This document shows positions 1-9,612 of a DNA stretch of 64,000 bases, in pieces (positions within the stretch are counted from its first letter, which is position 1; each line of letters begins with the position of its first letter). The position numbers and the translations under genes are program-made. The notes beneath the pieces are model-generated. The model was not told the DNA's origin. It searched no databases and saw only the letters and a list, made by a program, of their open reading frames with translations. Source of the stretch: Actinomycetes bacterium (GTDB lineage: Bacteria > Actinomycetota > Actinomycetes > Actinomycetales > Dermatophilaceae); contig JAEZWF010000057.1 of assembly GCA_023420415.1 (NCBI GenBank), forward strand, positions 1 through 64,000, in the 5' to 3' direction.

Positions 1-146
1 CCCCAGCCATTAATAACTTCCGAAGACTCGCAAGCCCTGGGTGTGGGTGACCTTTATCAGATCTTGACCTGATCCCCGACAACCGAACCCCCCACGGGCG
101 CCGTCGGTGTGAGTGAATGTCGGCACGCAAGGCGAGGGGGTTCGCA

Positions 147-512
147 ATGTCGGTCAGCACCGTCGGTGTCCTGCCGGTCGTGGTCCGCACGATGGACACG
201 GCCCAGGAAGTCGCGATCACGGGCCGGATCGACGTGCACACGGTGCCCGACGTGCGGCTGCTCCTGCACGAGATCATCGACACCGGCTGCGGTGACGTCC
301 TCATGCGGCTGGCCGACGCCGAGATCGGCGACGCCACCGGGCTCGGCGTCCTCGTCGAGGCCTACAACCGGGCCCGCCGCGCGGGTCGCCGCCTCGCCGT
401 CGTCGACATGTCGGACCGCACCGGACGCCTGTTGCGTGCGTCACGGCTGCACCGATCGCTGGTGCTCCGCGACGTCACCGAGGACCCCACTGTGGTGGCT
501 GTCACCGCCTGA
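147..512 (+). CDS. STAS-domain protein (anti-anti-sigma factor-like)
   Basis: A 121-aa cytoplasmic protein made almost entirely of one STAS domain, the fold used by SpoIIAA/RsbV-type anti-sigma antagonists. The hallmark loop reads DATGLGVLVEA at about residues 62-72. In SpoIIAA the phospho-acceptor is the second serine of DSSGLG; here that position is Thr64, so phospho-control is possible but by threonine. I chose the ATG at 147 because GAGGGGG lies about 6 nt upstream; an in-frame ATG at 117 has no good ribosome site. No anti-sigma kinase is adjacent, so partners are unknown. Bases 1-146 hold nothing else I can support. Confidence 0.8.
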   Translation: MSVSTVGVLPVVVRTMDTAQEVAITGRIDVHTVPDVRLLLHEIIDTGCGDVLMRLADAEIGDATGLGVLVEAYNRARRAGRRLAVVDMSDRTGRLLRASRLHRSLVLRDVTEDPTVVAVTA

Positions 513-541
513 GCACCTCCCTGCGCGGCCCTACCCGCAGG

Positions 542-547
542 TACCTT
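542..547 (+). promoter_or_regulatory. -10 box TACCTT, 7 nt before meaA
   Basis: TACCTT ends 7 nt before the meaA ATG. There is no Shine-Dalgarno sequence, so a leaderless transcript is likely. Confidence 0.45.
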
Positions 548-554
548 CGGCCCC

Positions 555-2702
555 ATGGCCGAGCACACTGACGACGCGGGCAGGGACGACGTGAGTGGCG
601 CGCCCTCGCCGGCCCCGCGGCATACCGAGGAGCCGGTCACCGAAGCGGCGCAGCCGGCGCGGCCCGAGCGTGACCGCCCCTGGGTGATGCGCACGTATGC
701 CGGCCACTCCAGTGCCGCGGCGAGCAACGCCCTCTACCGGCGCAACCTCGCCAAGGGGCAGACGGGTCTGTCGGTCGCCTTCGACCTGCCGACCCAGACC
801 GGTTACGACCCGGACCACCCGCTGGCCCGGGGTGAGGTCGGCAAGGTCGGCGTGCCCATCTCGCACATCGGCGACATGCGCGCGCTGTTCGACCAGATCC
901 CGCTCGCCTCCATGAACACCTCGATGACCATCAACGCGACCGCCATGTGGCTGCTCGCGATGTACCAGGTGGCGGCACAGGAGCAGTCCGAAGCTGCGGG
1001 CGAGGACCCGGCCGCCGCGGTGCGCGCGCTCGCGGGCACCACCCAGAACGACATCATCAAGGAGTACCTCTCGCGCGGGACCTACGTCTTCGCGCCCGAG
1101 CCGTCGCTGCGGCTGATCACCGACATGATCGCCTACACGGTTGCCGAGATCCCCAAGTGGAACCCGATCAACATCTGCAGCTACCACCTGCAGGAGGCCG
1201 GGGCGACGCCGGTGCAGGAGCTCGCCTACGCGATGTCGACGGCGATCGCGGTGCTCGACGCGGTACGCGACTCGGGGCAGGTGCCGCAGGAGCGCTTCGG
1301 CGAGGTGGTCGCGCGGATCTCGTTCTTCGTCAACGCCGGCGTGCGGTTCGTCGAGGAGATGTGCAAGATGCGCGCCTTCGTCCAGCTGTGGGACGAGGTG
1401 ACGCGCGAGCGGTACGGCGTGCAGGACGCCAAGCAGCGACGGTTCCGTTACGGCGTGCAGGTCAACAGCCTCGGGCTGACCGAGGCCCAGCCGGAGAACA
1501 ACATCCAGCGCATCGTGCTCGAGATGCTCGCGGTGACGCTGTCGAAGGACGCCCGTGCCCGCGCCGTGCAGCTGCCGGCGTGGAACGAGGCGCTCGGGCT
1601 GCCGCGCCCCTGGGACCAGCAGTGGTCGCTGCGGATGCAGCAGGTGCTGGCGTTCGAGTCCGACCTGCTGGAGTACGACGATCTCTTCACCGGCTCGGTC
1701 GTCGTCGAGGCCAAGGTCGCCGAGCTCGTCGAGGGCGCGCGGGCCGAGATGGCGCGGGTGGCCGAGATGGGCGGGGCCGTGCCGGCCGTCGAGAGCGGCT
1801 ACATGAAGTCGGCCCTGGTTGCCTCGCACGCCCTGCGGAGGGCGCGCATCGAGGCCGGCGACGACATCGTCGTGGGCGTCAACAAGTTCGAGACCACCGA
1901 GCCCAACCCCCTCACCGCCGACCTCGACACCGCGATCCAGACCGTCGACCACGACGTCGAGGCCAAGGCGGCCGAGGCGGTGCGCCGCTGGCGCGACGAG
2001 CGGGACGCCGACCCGGCCCGTCGAGACCGCGCGCAGGCCGCCATCGCACGGCTGCAGGACGACGCCCGGACCGGGACGAACCTCATGGCGGCGTCGATCG
2101 AGGCCGCGCGCGCCGAGGTGACCACCGGCGAGTGGGCTCAGGCGCTGCGCAAGGTCTTCGGCGAGTTCCGGGCGCCGACGGGGGTCAGCGGCTCGGTGTC
2201 GGGCGGTGGCCCGGGCAGCGCCGAGCTGCGCGAGGTGCGCGAGCAGGTCCGGCTCACCGGTGAGGAGCTGGGGGAGAGGCTGCGTGTGCTCGTGGCCAAG
2301 CCCGGTCTCGACGGCCACAGCAACGGTGCCGAGCAGGTAGCGGTGCGGGCGCGGGACGCGGGCTTCGAGGTCGTCTACCAGGGCATCCGGCTCACACCCG
2401 AGCAGATCGTCGCGGCCGCCGTCGCCGAGGACGTGCACCTCGTCGGCATCTCGATCCTGTCAGGGTCACACATGGCGCTCGTGCCGGAGATCCTCGACGG
2501 GCTCAAAGCGGCGGGTGCGGGCGACGTGCCGGTCATCGTCGGCGGCATCATCCCGGACTCCGACGCCCGTGCGCTCAAGGAGCTCGGGGTCGCAGAAGTG
2601 TTCACCCCCAAGGACTTCGGGCTCACCGACATCATGGGCCGGTTCGTGCAGATCATCCGCGAGGCGCGCGACCTGCCGCTGGTGACACCCGCGCCCGTGT
2701 GA
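555..2702 (+). CDS. meaA: Ethylmalonyl-CoA mutase / protein MeaA (B12-dependent)
   Basis: 715 aa, adenosylcobalamin-dependent acyl-CoA mutase of the MeaA/Ecm type, which converts (2R)-ethylmalonyl-CoA to methylsuccinyl-CoA in the ethylmalonyl-CoA pathway. Residues about 1-35 are a disordered acidic tail. Residues about 40-540 form the substrate TIM barrel with SYHLQEAGA and GTTQNDIIKEYL blocks. Residues about 575-710 form the cobalamin domain, where the base-off B12 signature DxHxxG is seen as D586-G-H588-S-N-G591. The single chain and family blocks favour MeaA over two-subunit methylmalonyl-CoA mutase. crotonyl-CoA carboxylase/reductase and an epimerase lie at 27.4-29.9 kb in the same window, which supports the pathway call. 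The next gene starts 4 nt before this stop. Confidence 0.9.
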   Translation: MAEHTDDAGRDDVSGAPSPAPRHTEEPVTEAAQPARPERDRPWVMRTYAGHSSAAASNALYRRNLAKGQTGLSVAFDLPTQTGYDPDHPLARGEVGKVGVPISHIGDMRALFDQIPLASMNTSMTINATAMWLLAMYQVAAQEQSEAAGEDPAAAVRALAGTTQNDIIKEYLSRGTYVFAPEPSLRLITDMIAYTVAEIPKWNPINICSYHLQEAGATPVQELAYAMSTAIAVLDAVRDSGQVPQERFGEVVARISFFVNAGVRFVEEMCKMRAFVQLWDEVTRERYGVQDAKQRRFRYGVQVNSLGLTEAQPENNIQRIVLEMLAVTLSKDARARAVQLPAWNEALGLPRPWDQQWSLRMQQVLAFESDLLEYDDLFTGSVVVEAKVAELVEGARAEMARVAEMGGAVPAVESGYMKSALVASHALRRARIEAGDDIVVGVNKFETTEPNPLTADLDTAIQTVDHDVEAKAAEAVRRWRDERDADPARRDRAQAAIARLQDDARTGTNLMAASIEAARAEVTTGEWAQALRKVFGEFRAPTGVSGSVSGGGPGSAELREVREQVRLTGEELGERLRVLVAKPGLDGHSNGAEQVAVRARDAGFEVVYQGIRLTPEQIVAAAVAEDVHLVGISILSGSHMALVPEILDGLKAAGAGDVPVIVGGIIPDSDARALKELGVAEVFTPKDFGLTDIMGRFVQIIREARDLPLVTPAPV

Positions 2703-3544
2703 GACTGGCGCGCGTGAGCGCGCAACCGTGGCAGTGGCCCTCGTCGTCCCTTGGCGTCTCCAGCCTGGGTATGCCGGGTGCCTCCCTCGGTGACTTCCTC
2801 ACCCTCGCGGCAGGTCACGGCTGCATGGGTGTCGAGCTGCGGGTCGGGGCGGACGAGCCGGTCCACCTCGGCCTGTCGGCAGACGAGGCGGCCGCGGTGG
2901 GCGAGACCTGCCGGGCCGCGGGTCTGCAGGTGCTGGCGCTCGCGAGCTACGTGCAGGCCTGTGCCCCCGGCGACGACGAGCCGGTGGTGGGGTCGCTGCT
3001 GCGGCACCTCGAGCTGGCGCAACAGGTCGGTGCCGGTGGCGTCCGGGTGTTTCCCGGTGGGGTCGGGGGCGAGGAGGTCGGCGACGACGACGCGAGGGCG
3101 GTGCGGCGCCTGGCCGCGGCGGGGGACGTGGCCGCGGCGCGGGGCGTCCGGCTGCTGCTCGAGACCCACGACAGCCACCCACGAGGAGTCGACGTGGCGC
3201 GTGTCCTCGGCGCCGACGAACTGGCGGGCGCGCCGGTCGGGGCGATCTGGGACGCCGCCCATCCGTGGATCGCGGGGGAGGAGCCGGCCCAGACCCTGGC
3301 CGCGCTCGAGCCCTGGCTGGCCCACACCCAGGTCAAGGACGTGGTGGCGCGCGAACGCGGGGCAAGGCCAGCCCTCACCGGTCAGGGGTCGCTGCCCATC
3401 GGCGAGGTGCTGCGCGCACTCGACGCGCGAGGAGTTCACGGGCCGCTCGTGCTGGAGTGGGAGAAGGCATGGTTCGACGGCATACCCGACCTCGACACTG
3501 CGCTCGGGGTGACACGCTCGTGGCTGGAGGCCTGGCATGACTGA
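2699..3544 (+). CDS. Sugar phosphate isomerase/epimerase (AP endonuclease 2-like TIM barrel)
   Basis: 281 aa, one TIM barrel of the xylose isomerase-like / AP endonuclease family 2 superfamily. Metal-ligand candidates appear in the usual order: Glu in LLLETHDSH, Asp in WDAAHPW, His in HTQVKDV and Glu in LVLEWEKAW. The substrate is not visible from sequence; relatives act on ketoses, inositol derivatives or sugar acids. The GTG start overlaps the meaA stop by 4 nt, and the end overlaps the next ATG by 8 nt, so translation is probably coupled. An in-frame GTG at 2714 is an alternative start. Pairing with a 2-hydroxyacid dehydrogenase suggests sugar or sugar-acid metabolism. Confidence 0.78.
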   Translation: MRLARVSAQPWQWPSSSLGVSSLGMPGASLGDFLTLAAGHGCMGVELRVGADEPVHLGLSADEAAAVGETCRAAGLQVLALASYVQACAPGDDEPVVGSLLRHLELAQQVGAGGVRVFPGGVGGEEVGDDDARAVRRLAAAGDVAAARGVRLLLETHDSHPRGVDVARVLGADELAGAPVGAIWDAAHPWIAGEEPAQTLAALEPWLAHTQVKDVVARERGARPALTGQGSLPIGEVLRALDARGVHGPLVLEWEKAWFDGIPDLDTALGVTRSWLEAWHD

Positions 3545-4556
3545 GGGGAGCGCGAGTCGGCCCCGTGTCGCCTTCGCCATGCGAGAAGGCTTGCGGGACA
3601 ACGTCTTCAGCACCAGCGCCATCGAACGACTGCAAGCCGTCGCTGACGTCGACACCGGCCCGGTGCTCACCGAGCTCGAGTCCGATGCAGCGCGAAAGGT
3701 GTTGGAGCGCACCGACATCCTGTTGACGTCGTGGGGCGCGCCCCTGCTCGACGCGCGACAGCTGGAGCGGGCGCCACATCTGCGTGCGGTCGTCCACGCG
3801 GCGGGGTCGGTGAAGCACCACCTCACCCCGGCCGTGTGGGAGCGTGGGGTGCGGGTCACCTCCGCCGCGGATGTCAACGCGGTCCCGGTGGCCGAGTACA
3901 CGCTGGCGACGATCCTGTTGGCGGGCAAGGGAATCCTCGCCGCCGCCGCGGCATACCGCGCCGACCCGGAAGGCACGGACGTCACCGACTGGCCGAGCAT
4001 CGGGAACTATGCCAAGCGGGTAGGTGTCATCGGCGCGTCTCGCATCGGCCGCCTCGTCTGCGAGCTGCTGCGGCCGTTCGGCTTCGAGGTCGTGATCGCC
4101 GACCCCTACCTCGACGAGGCCGGTGCGTCCGCTCTGGGCGCCAGGCTGGTGACGCTCGAGGAGCTGTTCGCCACCAGCGACATCGTCACGCTGCACGCGC
4201 CAGACCTGCCCGAGACGCAGCACCTCGTCGACGCGACGAAGTTGGCGTTGCTCAAGGACGGCGCCACCTTCATCAACACCGCGCGGGGCGCCCTGGTCGA
4301 CCACGAGGCCCTGGTCCGCGAGCTGCGCAGCGGACGCATCAACGCCGTCCTCGACGTCACCACCCCCGAGCCGCTGCCTGCCGACTCGCCGCTGCTGGTG
4401 CTGCCCAACGCGCTGGTGACGCCGCACGTCGCGGGGTCGCTCGGCACCGAGCTCTACCGGCTGGGCGACGCGGCCGTCGAGGAGGTCGAGCGACTGGCGG
4501 CCGGTGAGCCGCCGCTGCGTCCGGTCACCCGGGCCGACCTCGCCCGCCAGGCGTGA
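3537..4556 (+). CDS. D-isomer-specific 2-hydroxyacid dehydrogenase
   Basis: 339-aa NAD-dependent dehydrogenase of the phosphoglycerate dehydrogenase superfamily. The nucleotide-binding loop is GVIGASRIGRL, with Ser in place of the usual middle Gly-adjacent residue. The catalytic set is present: Arg in NTARGALVD, Glu in TPEPLP and His in TPHVAGS. It lacks the C-terminal ACT domain of SerA, which is encoded separately at 55.7 kb. It overlaps the preceding isomerase by 8 nt and probably works with it on a sugar-derived hydroxy- or keto-acid. The substrate cannot be read from sequence. Confidence 0.85.
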   Translation: MTEGSASRPRVAFAMREGLRDNVFSTSAIERLQAVADVDTGPVLTELESDAARKVLERTDILLTSWGAPLLDARQLERAPHLRAVVHAAGSVKHHLTPAVWERGVRVTSAADVNAVPVAEYTLATILLAGKGILAAAAAYRADPEGTDVTDWPSIGNYAKRVGVIGASRIGRLVCELLRPFGFEVVIADPYLDEAGASALGARLVTLEELFATSDIVTLHAPDLPETQHLVDATKLALLKDGATFINTARGALVDHEALVRELRSGRINAVLDVTTPEPLPADSPLLVLPNALVTPHVAGSLGTELYRLGDAAVEEVERLAAGEPPLRPVTRADLARQA

Positions 4557-4669
4557 GGAAAACCGGTCAGGAACTGTCCGCAGGTGCTCCTACGGTGGGG
4601 GTGGGCGATGAGTTCCGGCCCGCACGCCGGTCCATCCCTCACGACCGCACCACGCTGAAGGAGTTCGCG

Positions 4670-6109
4670 ATGTCCATGGCACCGATGGAGGAGCCGAGCC
4701 AGGAGGCCAGTCCCGACGTCGAGCTGCCACCCGGCGTGACGCACGAGGCCCACCTGCCCGACGGTGTGACGCAGGGGCCACAGACCCTGCGTGCCTTCCG
4801 CAAGGTGCTGGCAAACACCCTCGTCGCCAACGTCACGAGCAGCTACCTGTGGTTCGCCCTGACCTTCTGGGCCTACCTCGAGACCAGGTCGGTGCTGGCC
4901 ACGTCGATCATCGGCGGCTCGTTCATGCTGCTCATCGCCGTCTGCGGGACGCTCTTCGGCACGATCGTCGACCGGCACCGCAAGAAGCAGGTGATGGCCG
5001 CCTCGTCGATGGTCACCTTCGTGACCTACCTGGTCGCGGGCGGGATGTTCCTCGCCTTCCCGGCCAGCGCACTGGTGGACTGGAACGGCCCGCTGTTCTG
5101 GGTTTTCGCCGGCGTCATCCTCGTCGGCAGCGTCGTCGAGAGCATGCGCAACATCGCCCTGTCGACGACGGTCACGCTGCTGGTGCCGGGTGACGAGCGC
5201 GCCAAGGCCAACGGTCTCGTCGGCACCGTGCAGGGCGTCGCCTTCATGGTCACCAGCGTCTTCAGCGGCCTGTCCATCGGCCTGGTGGGCATGGGGTGGA
5301 CCGTGGCGATCGCGATCGTCCTCACCGGGCTTGCGCTCGCGCACATCCTCACCATCGAGATCCCCGAGCGCGAGCCGGAGGTGGAGGACGGCCCGCGGCG
5401 CGCGGTCGACTTCGCCAGCGCCTGGTCGGCGATCCGCGCGGTGCCGGGGCTGCTCGCGCTCATCATCTTCTCGACCTTCAACAACCTGGTCGGTGGCGTC
5501 TACATGGCGCTCATGGACCCCTACGGCCTCACCCTGTTCAGCGTCGAGGTGTGGGGCATCGTCCTGGGCGTCACGAGCGTCGGCTTCATCGTCGGTGGCG
5601 GCCTGGTGGCGAAGTTCGGCCTGGGCTCCTCGCCGCTGCGCACGCTGCTGCTCGTCAACGTCGCGGTCGCGGTCCTCGGCATGACCTTCACCATCCGCGA
5701 GTGGTGGTGGCTGTACGCCGCGGGCATGCTCGTGTTCATGTCGCTGATCCCGATGGCGGAGGCGGCTGAGCAGACGATCTTCCAGCGGGTCGTGCCGTTC
5801 GCCAAGCAGGGGCGGGTCTTCGGCTTCGCCCAGAGCGTCGAGGTGGCGGCGAGCCCGATCTCGGCGTTCCTCATCGGTCCCATCGCGCAGTACGGCCTCA
5901 TCCCCTACATGCGCAGCGAGGCCGGGCAGGACCGGTTCGGCTGGCTCCTCGGCAGCGGCGAGGCGCGTGGCATCGCCCTCGTCTTCGTGATCGCGGGGCT
6001 CATCGCCCTGATCGCGGTGCTCGTCGCCTTCGCCTCCCGGCCCTACCGCACCCTGTCCGCGGCGTACGCGCGTGAGCCCGCGTCAGGCGCCGTCGCGGGC
6101 GTCGCCTGA
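4670..6109 (+). CDS. MFS transporter
   Basis: 479-aa polytopic membrane protein of the major facilitator superfamily, with about 12 hydrophobic segments after a cytoplasmic N-terminus of about 55 residues. The loop between the second and third segments has the MFS motif A pattern, GTIVDRHRKKQVM. The ATG at 4670 has GAAGGAG 7 nt upstream; the frame opens earlier (from 4553), but that part lacks a ribosome site. Drug or sugar efflux are both possible. The 3' end runs 27 nt into the convergent DUF5107 gene. Confidence 0.82.
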   Translation: MSMAPMEEPSQEASPDVELPPGVTHEAHLPDGVTQGPQTLRAFRKVLANTLVANVTSSYLWFALTFWAYLETRSVLATSIIGGSFMLLIAVCGTLFGTIVDRHRKKQVMAASSMVTFVTYLVAGGMFLAFPASALVDWNGPLFWVFAGVILVGSVVESMRNIALSTTVTLLVPGDERAKANGLVGTVQGVAFMVTSVFSGLSIGLVGMGWTVAIAIVLTGLALAHILTIEIPEREPEVEDGPRRAVDFASAWSAIRAVPGLLALIIFSTFNNLVGGVYMALMDPYGLTLFSVEVWGIVLGVTSVGFIVGGGLVAKFGLGSSPLRTLLLVNVAVAVLGMTFTIREWWWLYAAGMLVFMSLIPMAEAAEQTIFQRVVPFAKQGRVFGFAQSVEVAASPISAFLIGPIAQYGLIPYMRSEAGQDRFGWLLGSGEARGIALVFVIAGLIALIAVLVAFASRPYRTLSAAYAREPASGAVAGVA

Positions 6110-8038
6110 CATCCGGAAGTCCAGCCGCGCGGGCACCGGCTCGTCGGGGCGCAGCCGTTCCCACACCTCGGCGAGCGCACGGTCGCCCTCGGCGAGGTCG
6201 GGCACCTCGAGGTCGGCGAGGATCGCCATCGCCTCGTCCCCGCGCCCGAGCGACGCCAGCGACTCGGCCAGCATCATCCGGGTGCGGCCGTGGCCGCGGA
6301 TCGGTCCGGGCAGACCGGCCACCACGTCGACGACGTCCTCGTGGCGGCTGGCCGCCTGCAGGTCGGCGAGGACCTCCACCGCCAGCCGCCGGTCGTCGGG
6401 TGCGAGCTCGCGCGCCTGCGCGTAGAGGTGGGCGCGCTGCGCCGCGTCCTTCGTGATCACCGCGAGCCCGCGCAGGGCGACCGCGCTCGGTTGCAGCTCG
6501 ACACTGCGGGTGTATGCCGCGTGCGCGGCTCGCATGTCACCGCGCACCGCGTGCGCGGTGCCGAGGGCGTAGTGGGCCCACCAGGTGCCCTGGCCGTCCG
6601 TGTCGTCCTCCACCAGGCTGGTCAGGCGCGCGAGCCAGCGGTCGGAGATGACGGGCAGGACGGGCCGATCGGGTGAGATCGCTTGCAGGCCAGTGGGATC
6701 CGTGGTCTCGGCGAGTGGCCCGAGGAGGCGGCTGTCGTCGTCCACCTCGGGGAAGACCAGGCCGTCGGGAGCCTCGATCCCGCGCAGGGCGAGCTCGACG
6801 CGGCCCCAGCCGGAGCCGGTGTGGGCCAGGTCGCCGGGGTCGGTGTGGACGACCGAGGCGAGCCACCGGGCGTGCTGCTCCTCGAGCCAGTCAGGCGGCG
6901 TCGTCGCGTGGACGGCGTCGCGAGCGGCGCCCGACGCCGCGGCATACTCGTCCGCCACGACGGTCGGATCGAGGTCCAGTGCGCCGAAAGCCTCTGTCCA
7001 CGAACGCGTTTCGTGACCCTCGATGACGTCGTGCTCGAGCTGGGTGGTGCACACGCCGGCCTGGATCTCGAGGTAGCGGGTGCCGGGTGCGCCCAGCCAG
7101 TCCTGCCACCGCTGGCCACCTGGACCATGCCCCCACAGGAAGAGCTTGCGTCCGTGGAGGGCCCCGGTCGAGGTCTGGGCGAAGCCGTGACCGTCGGGCT
7201 CGACGGCGGTGACCACGCGCCCACGCTGGTCGCCGACCTCGAAGAAGTAGTCCGCGGCATACCGGCTCGCACGGGGGATGCTCACGTCGACGTCGCCGTC
7301 GGGGAAGGGGACGGGCACCCGGTCGAGCACGCCCTTGTAGTCCGTGCGCCACGCCGTGTCAGCCGGGACGAGGACCCGCGAGCCGGCGGTCTCGGGGACG
7401 GCGATGTTGGTCCAGTAGTAGAGCGGCTTGGGCTCCGGGTCGGGGTTGACGATGCGGGTGGAGGCCATGAGGCGCGGACCGCTCAGCCAGAGGTCGACCT
7501 GCAGGATGAGGTCGCGGGTGCGTTCCCACTCCCACAGTCGGACGACCGGCCCCAGCTCGGTGTCGAGGACGGCCGTGTGCATGGGCAGGTTGGACGTGGT
7601 GGCGTGACCCGTGGTGCCGAGGTTCCACTCGATGCCGCCGGCGAACCACGCGTCGGTGAGCCCGAAGTTCGCCCAGCGCAGGCGCGGGTTGCGGTGCAGC
7701 AGCTCGCGCCCCGTGACCAGGTCGACCAGCGACCAGACCCGGCCGCCGAGCGAGGGGAGCACCTGGGCGCGCACCTGCCCGTTGTCGAGCTCGACCACGG
7801 GCAGCTCGAGGTCGAGCTCGGCCCGGTCGTAGTCGCTCAACACGCCGTAGGGCAGTGGGGACGTCAGGCGTCCACGGGCCACGCGCTCTAGCATGTCCCG
7901 CGGTGCCCCGTCGCCCACCCGGGCCGTCCCGGCGGCGCGCACGGGCACCAGCTGGGGAAGGGAGCTGACGGGGCCCGGAGGGGATCCGGTGACGGGCAGG
8001 AGGTCGAGGCGCACGGACGTCTCGCGGGGTTCTCGCAC
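6083..8038 (-). CDS. DUF5107 domain protein with C-terminal TPR-like helices
   Basis: 651 aa, no signal peptide. Residues about 45-330 resemble DUF5107, an aldose-epimerase-like beta-sandwich domain (blocks such as LGGRVWSL, NPRLRWANFG and GGIEWNLG). The C-terminal 200 residues are helical and TPR-like, for example YTRSVELQPSAVALRGLAVI. Such proteins often accompany carbohydrate uptake loci, and this gene is divergent from the sugar ABC operon at 8192, sharing a 153-bp control region. A GTG start at 8038 lies 7 nt after a CACAGT box with TTGACC 18 nt further upstream, so a leaderless transcript is plausible. The reaction is unknown. Confidence 0.72.
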   Translation of the reverse strand: MREPRETSVRLDLLPVTGSPPGPVSSLPQLVPVRAAGTARVGDGAPRDMLERVARGRLTSPLPYGVLSDYDRAELDLELPVVELDNGQVRAQVLPSLGGRVWSLVDLVTGRELLHRNPRLRWANFGLTDAWFAGGIEWNLGTTGHATTSNLPMHTAVLDTELGPVVRLWEWERTRDLILQVDLWLSGPRLMASTRIVNPDPEPKPLYYWTNIAVPETAGSRVLVPADTAWRTDYKGVLDRVPVPFPDGDVDVSIPRASRYAADYFFEVGDQRGRVVTAVEPDGHGFAQTSTGALHGRKLFLWGHGPGGQRWQDWLGAPGTRYLEIQAGVCTTQLEHDVIEGHETRSWTEAFGALDLDPTVVADEYAAASGAARDAVHATTPPDWLEEQHARWLASVVHTDPGDLAHTGSGWGRVELALRGIEAPDGLVFPEVDDDSRLLGPLAETTDPTGLQAISPDRPVLPVISDRWLARLTSLVEDDTDGQGTWWAHYALGTAHAVRGDMRAAHAAYTRSVELQPSAVALRGLAVITKDAAQRAHLYAQARELAPDDRRLAVEVLADLQAASRHEDVVDVVAGLPGPIRGHGRTRMMLAESLASLGRGDEAMAILADLEVPDLAEGDRALAEVWERLRPDEPVPARLDFRMSGDARDGA

Positions 8039-8191
8039 GTCACGAACTGTGATCGATCGTGATTGCTTCGGTCAAGTTCCTTGACACATTCGATCACGTC
8101 GCAGCACGATGTGCTGATTGCGGCACCGTTTTGCGTGTCGTCCACGCACGGGCGGTAATGAGGCCGCCCGGGACCCGGGAAGAAGGACTGG
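8039..8191. promoter_or_regulatory. Divergent control region with TTCGATCA-type operators
   Basis: Between the DUF5107 gene (minus) and the ABC operon (plus). ATTCGATCACGTC lies at 8088-8100, and GTGATCGATCGTGATT overlaps 8049-8065. TTGACA at 8081-8086 is a plausible -35 for the plus operon, with a poor -10 near 8105. TTGACC (minus, 8070-8075) with CACAGT (8046-8051) fits the minus gene. The TTCGATCA word recurs in the control region of the DeoR gene at 16.1-16.2 kb, so the same regulator may act here. Confidence 0.5.
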
Positions 8192-9607
8192 ATGGACCCT
8201 CGAGGCAAGCAGGTGGATCGGCGCACGATTCTGCAACTGACGGTCGCGGGAGGTGTCGCCATTCCGGCTCTCTCGCTGGCGGGGTGCGCCACCGGCGGCG
8301 GTGGCTCCGACTCGAGCTCGAGCAGCGCAGGCGGCACCAAGAGCGACAAGAACCCGTTCGGCATGGCCGACAAGAGCACGTCCGAAGCGGTCATCTTCAA
8401 CGGCGGTTACGGCTACGACTACGTGACCTTCGCCGCCCAGATCGTGGAGAAGAACCACGCCGGCAGCAAGGTCACGGTCAAGCCGTCGACGCAGATCGCC
8501 CAGGAGCTGCAGCCGCGTTTCGTCGGCGGCAACCCGCCGGACCTCATCGACAACTCCGGTGCCAACTCGATCGGTCTCAACACGATCGCCGACCAGCTCA
8601 GCGAGCTGACCGACGTCTTCGAGGCCAAGAACCTCGAGGGCACGACGATCAAGGACACGCTGTACCCCGGGGTCGAGGCACCGGGCACGCTCAACGGCAA
8701 GCTGGTCGCGATCAACTACGTCCAGACGATCTACGCCGTCTGGTACTCCGCCTCGCTGTTCGAGGAGAACGGCTGGACCGCCCCCAAGACGTGGGACGAG
8801 GCGATCGCGCTCGGTGCCGAGGCCAAGAAGAAGGGCAAGTTCCTCTTCCTGTGGGGCAAGGAGGCGGCGACCTACTACCAGACGCTCGCACTCGGCTCGG
8901 CCATCAAGGAGGGCGGCGACGAGGTGCGCCTCGCGGTGGAGAACCTCAAGCCGGACTGCTGGTCCAACGCCGCCATCCAGGGCGTGTTCAAGGCCCTGGA
9001 GACGATCGTCAAGAACGGTTACATGAAGCCCGGTGGTGGTGGCACGCAGTTCACCGCCGCGCAGGCCCAGTGGAGCAACGACCAGGCTGCCCTGCTCTAC
9101 CCCTCGGGCTCGTGGATCGAGAACGAGATGAAGAAGCAGACCAAGGCGGACTTCAAGATGACGGGCATCCCCGAGATGACCCTCACGTCCGGGTCGAAGC
9201 TGCCGTACACGGCGCTGCACTCGGCGGCGGGTGAGCCGTTCATCGTTCCCGCCAAGGCCAAGAACGTGGCTGCCGGCAAGGAGCTCCTGCGCACGATGCT
9301 CTCCAAGGAGGCGGCCACCAACTTCGCCAAGACGAAGCTGGCCCCGACCATCGTCAAGGACACCGTGCCCGAGGACGGCTTCGGCTCCACGGCGCTGCAG
9401 TCGCAGGGCAAGATGCTGAAGGACGCGGGCACCGACGTCTTCACGTGGAACTTCGTCGACAACTACGGCATGAACCAGGACATGCTCGTGCCCTGGAACG
9501 CGTTCCTCTCCGGGCAGATCGACGCCAAGGCGCTGACCACGCAGTTGCAGAAGATCACCGACAAGGTCGCGAACGACCCGTCGGTCAAGAAGGTCGAGGT
9601 CAAGTGA
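8192..9607 (+). CDS. N-acetylhexosamine/diacetylchitobiose ABC transporter, substrate-binding lipoprotein (NgcE-like)
   Basis: 471-aa solute-binding protein of a carbohydrate ABC importer (CUT1 type). The N-terminus carries a twin-arginine pair (R10-R11) and a lipobox ending SLAGC with Cys32, so it is probably exported by Tat and lipid-anchored. A Ser/Gly-rich linker follows, then the two-lobe binding domain. Overall it resembles the NgcE family described from Streptomyces for GlcNAc and chitobiose; this is family knowledge and not proof of substrate. AAGGA lies 9 nt before the ATG. Two permease genes follow after a strong hairpin. No ATPase is encoded here, as is common where a shared MsiK-type ATPase serves several importers. 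Confidence 0.82.
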   Translation: MDPRGKQVDRRTILQLTVAGGVAIPALSLAGCATGGGGSDSSSSSAGGTKSDKNPFGMADKSTSEAVIFNGGYGYDYVTFAAQIVEKNHAGSKVTVKPSTQIAQELQPRFVGGNPPDLIDNSGANSIGLNTIADQLSELTDVFEAKNLEGTTIKDTLYPGVEAPGTLNGKLVAINYVQTIYAVWYSASLFEENGWTAPKTWDEAIALGAEAKKKGKFLFLWGKEAATYYQTLALGSAIKEGGDEVRLAVENLKPDCWSNAAIQGVFKALETIVKNGYMKPGGGGTQFTAAQAQWSNDQAALLYPSGSWIENEMKKQTKADFKMTGIPEMTLTSGSKLPYTALHSAAGEPFIVPAKAKNVAAGKELLRTMLSKEAATNFAKTKLAPTIVKDTVPEDGFGSTALQSQGKMLKDAGTDVFTWNFVDNYGMNQDMLVPWNAFLSGQIDAKALTTQLQKITDKVANDPSVKKVEVK

Positions 9608-9612
9608 CCCTG

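Noticed and set aside
531..2438. 635-codon open frame on the minus strand opposite meaA
   Set aside because: Low-complexity, His/Arg/Asp-rich translation without domains; a high-GC antisense shadow of the clearly conserved meaA.
6083..6109. Overlap of convergent MFS and DUF5107 genes as a sign of a wrong frame
   Set aside because: Both proteins read well to their ends, and a 27-nt tail-to-tail overlap is ordinary in compact genomes.
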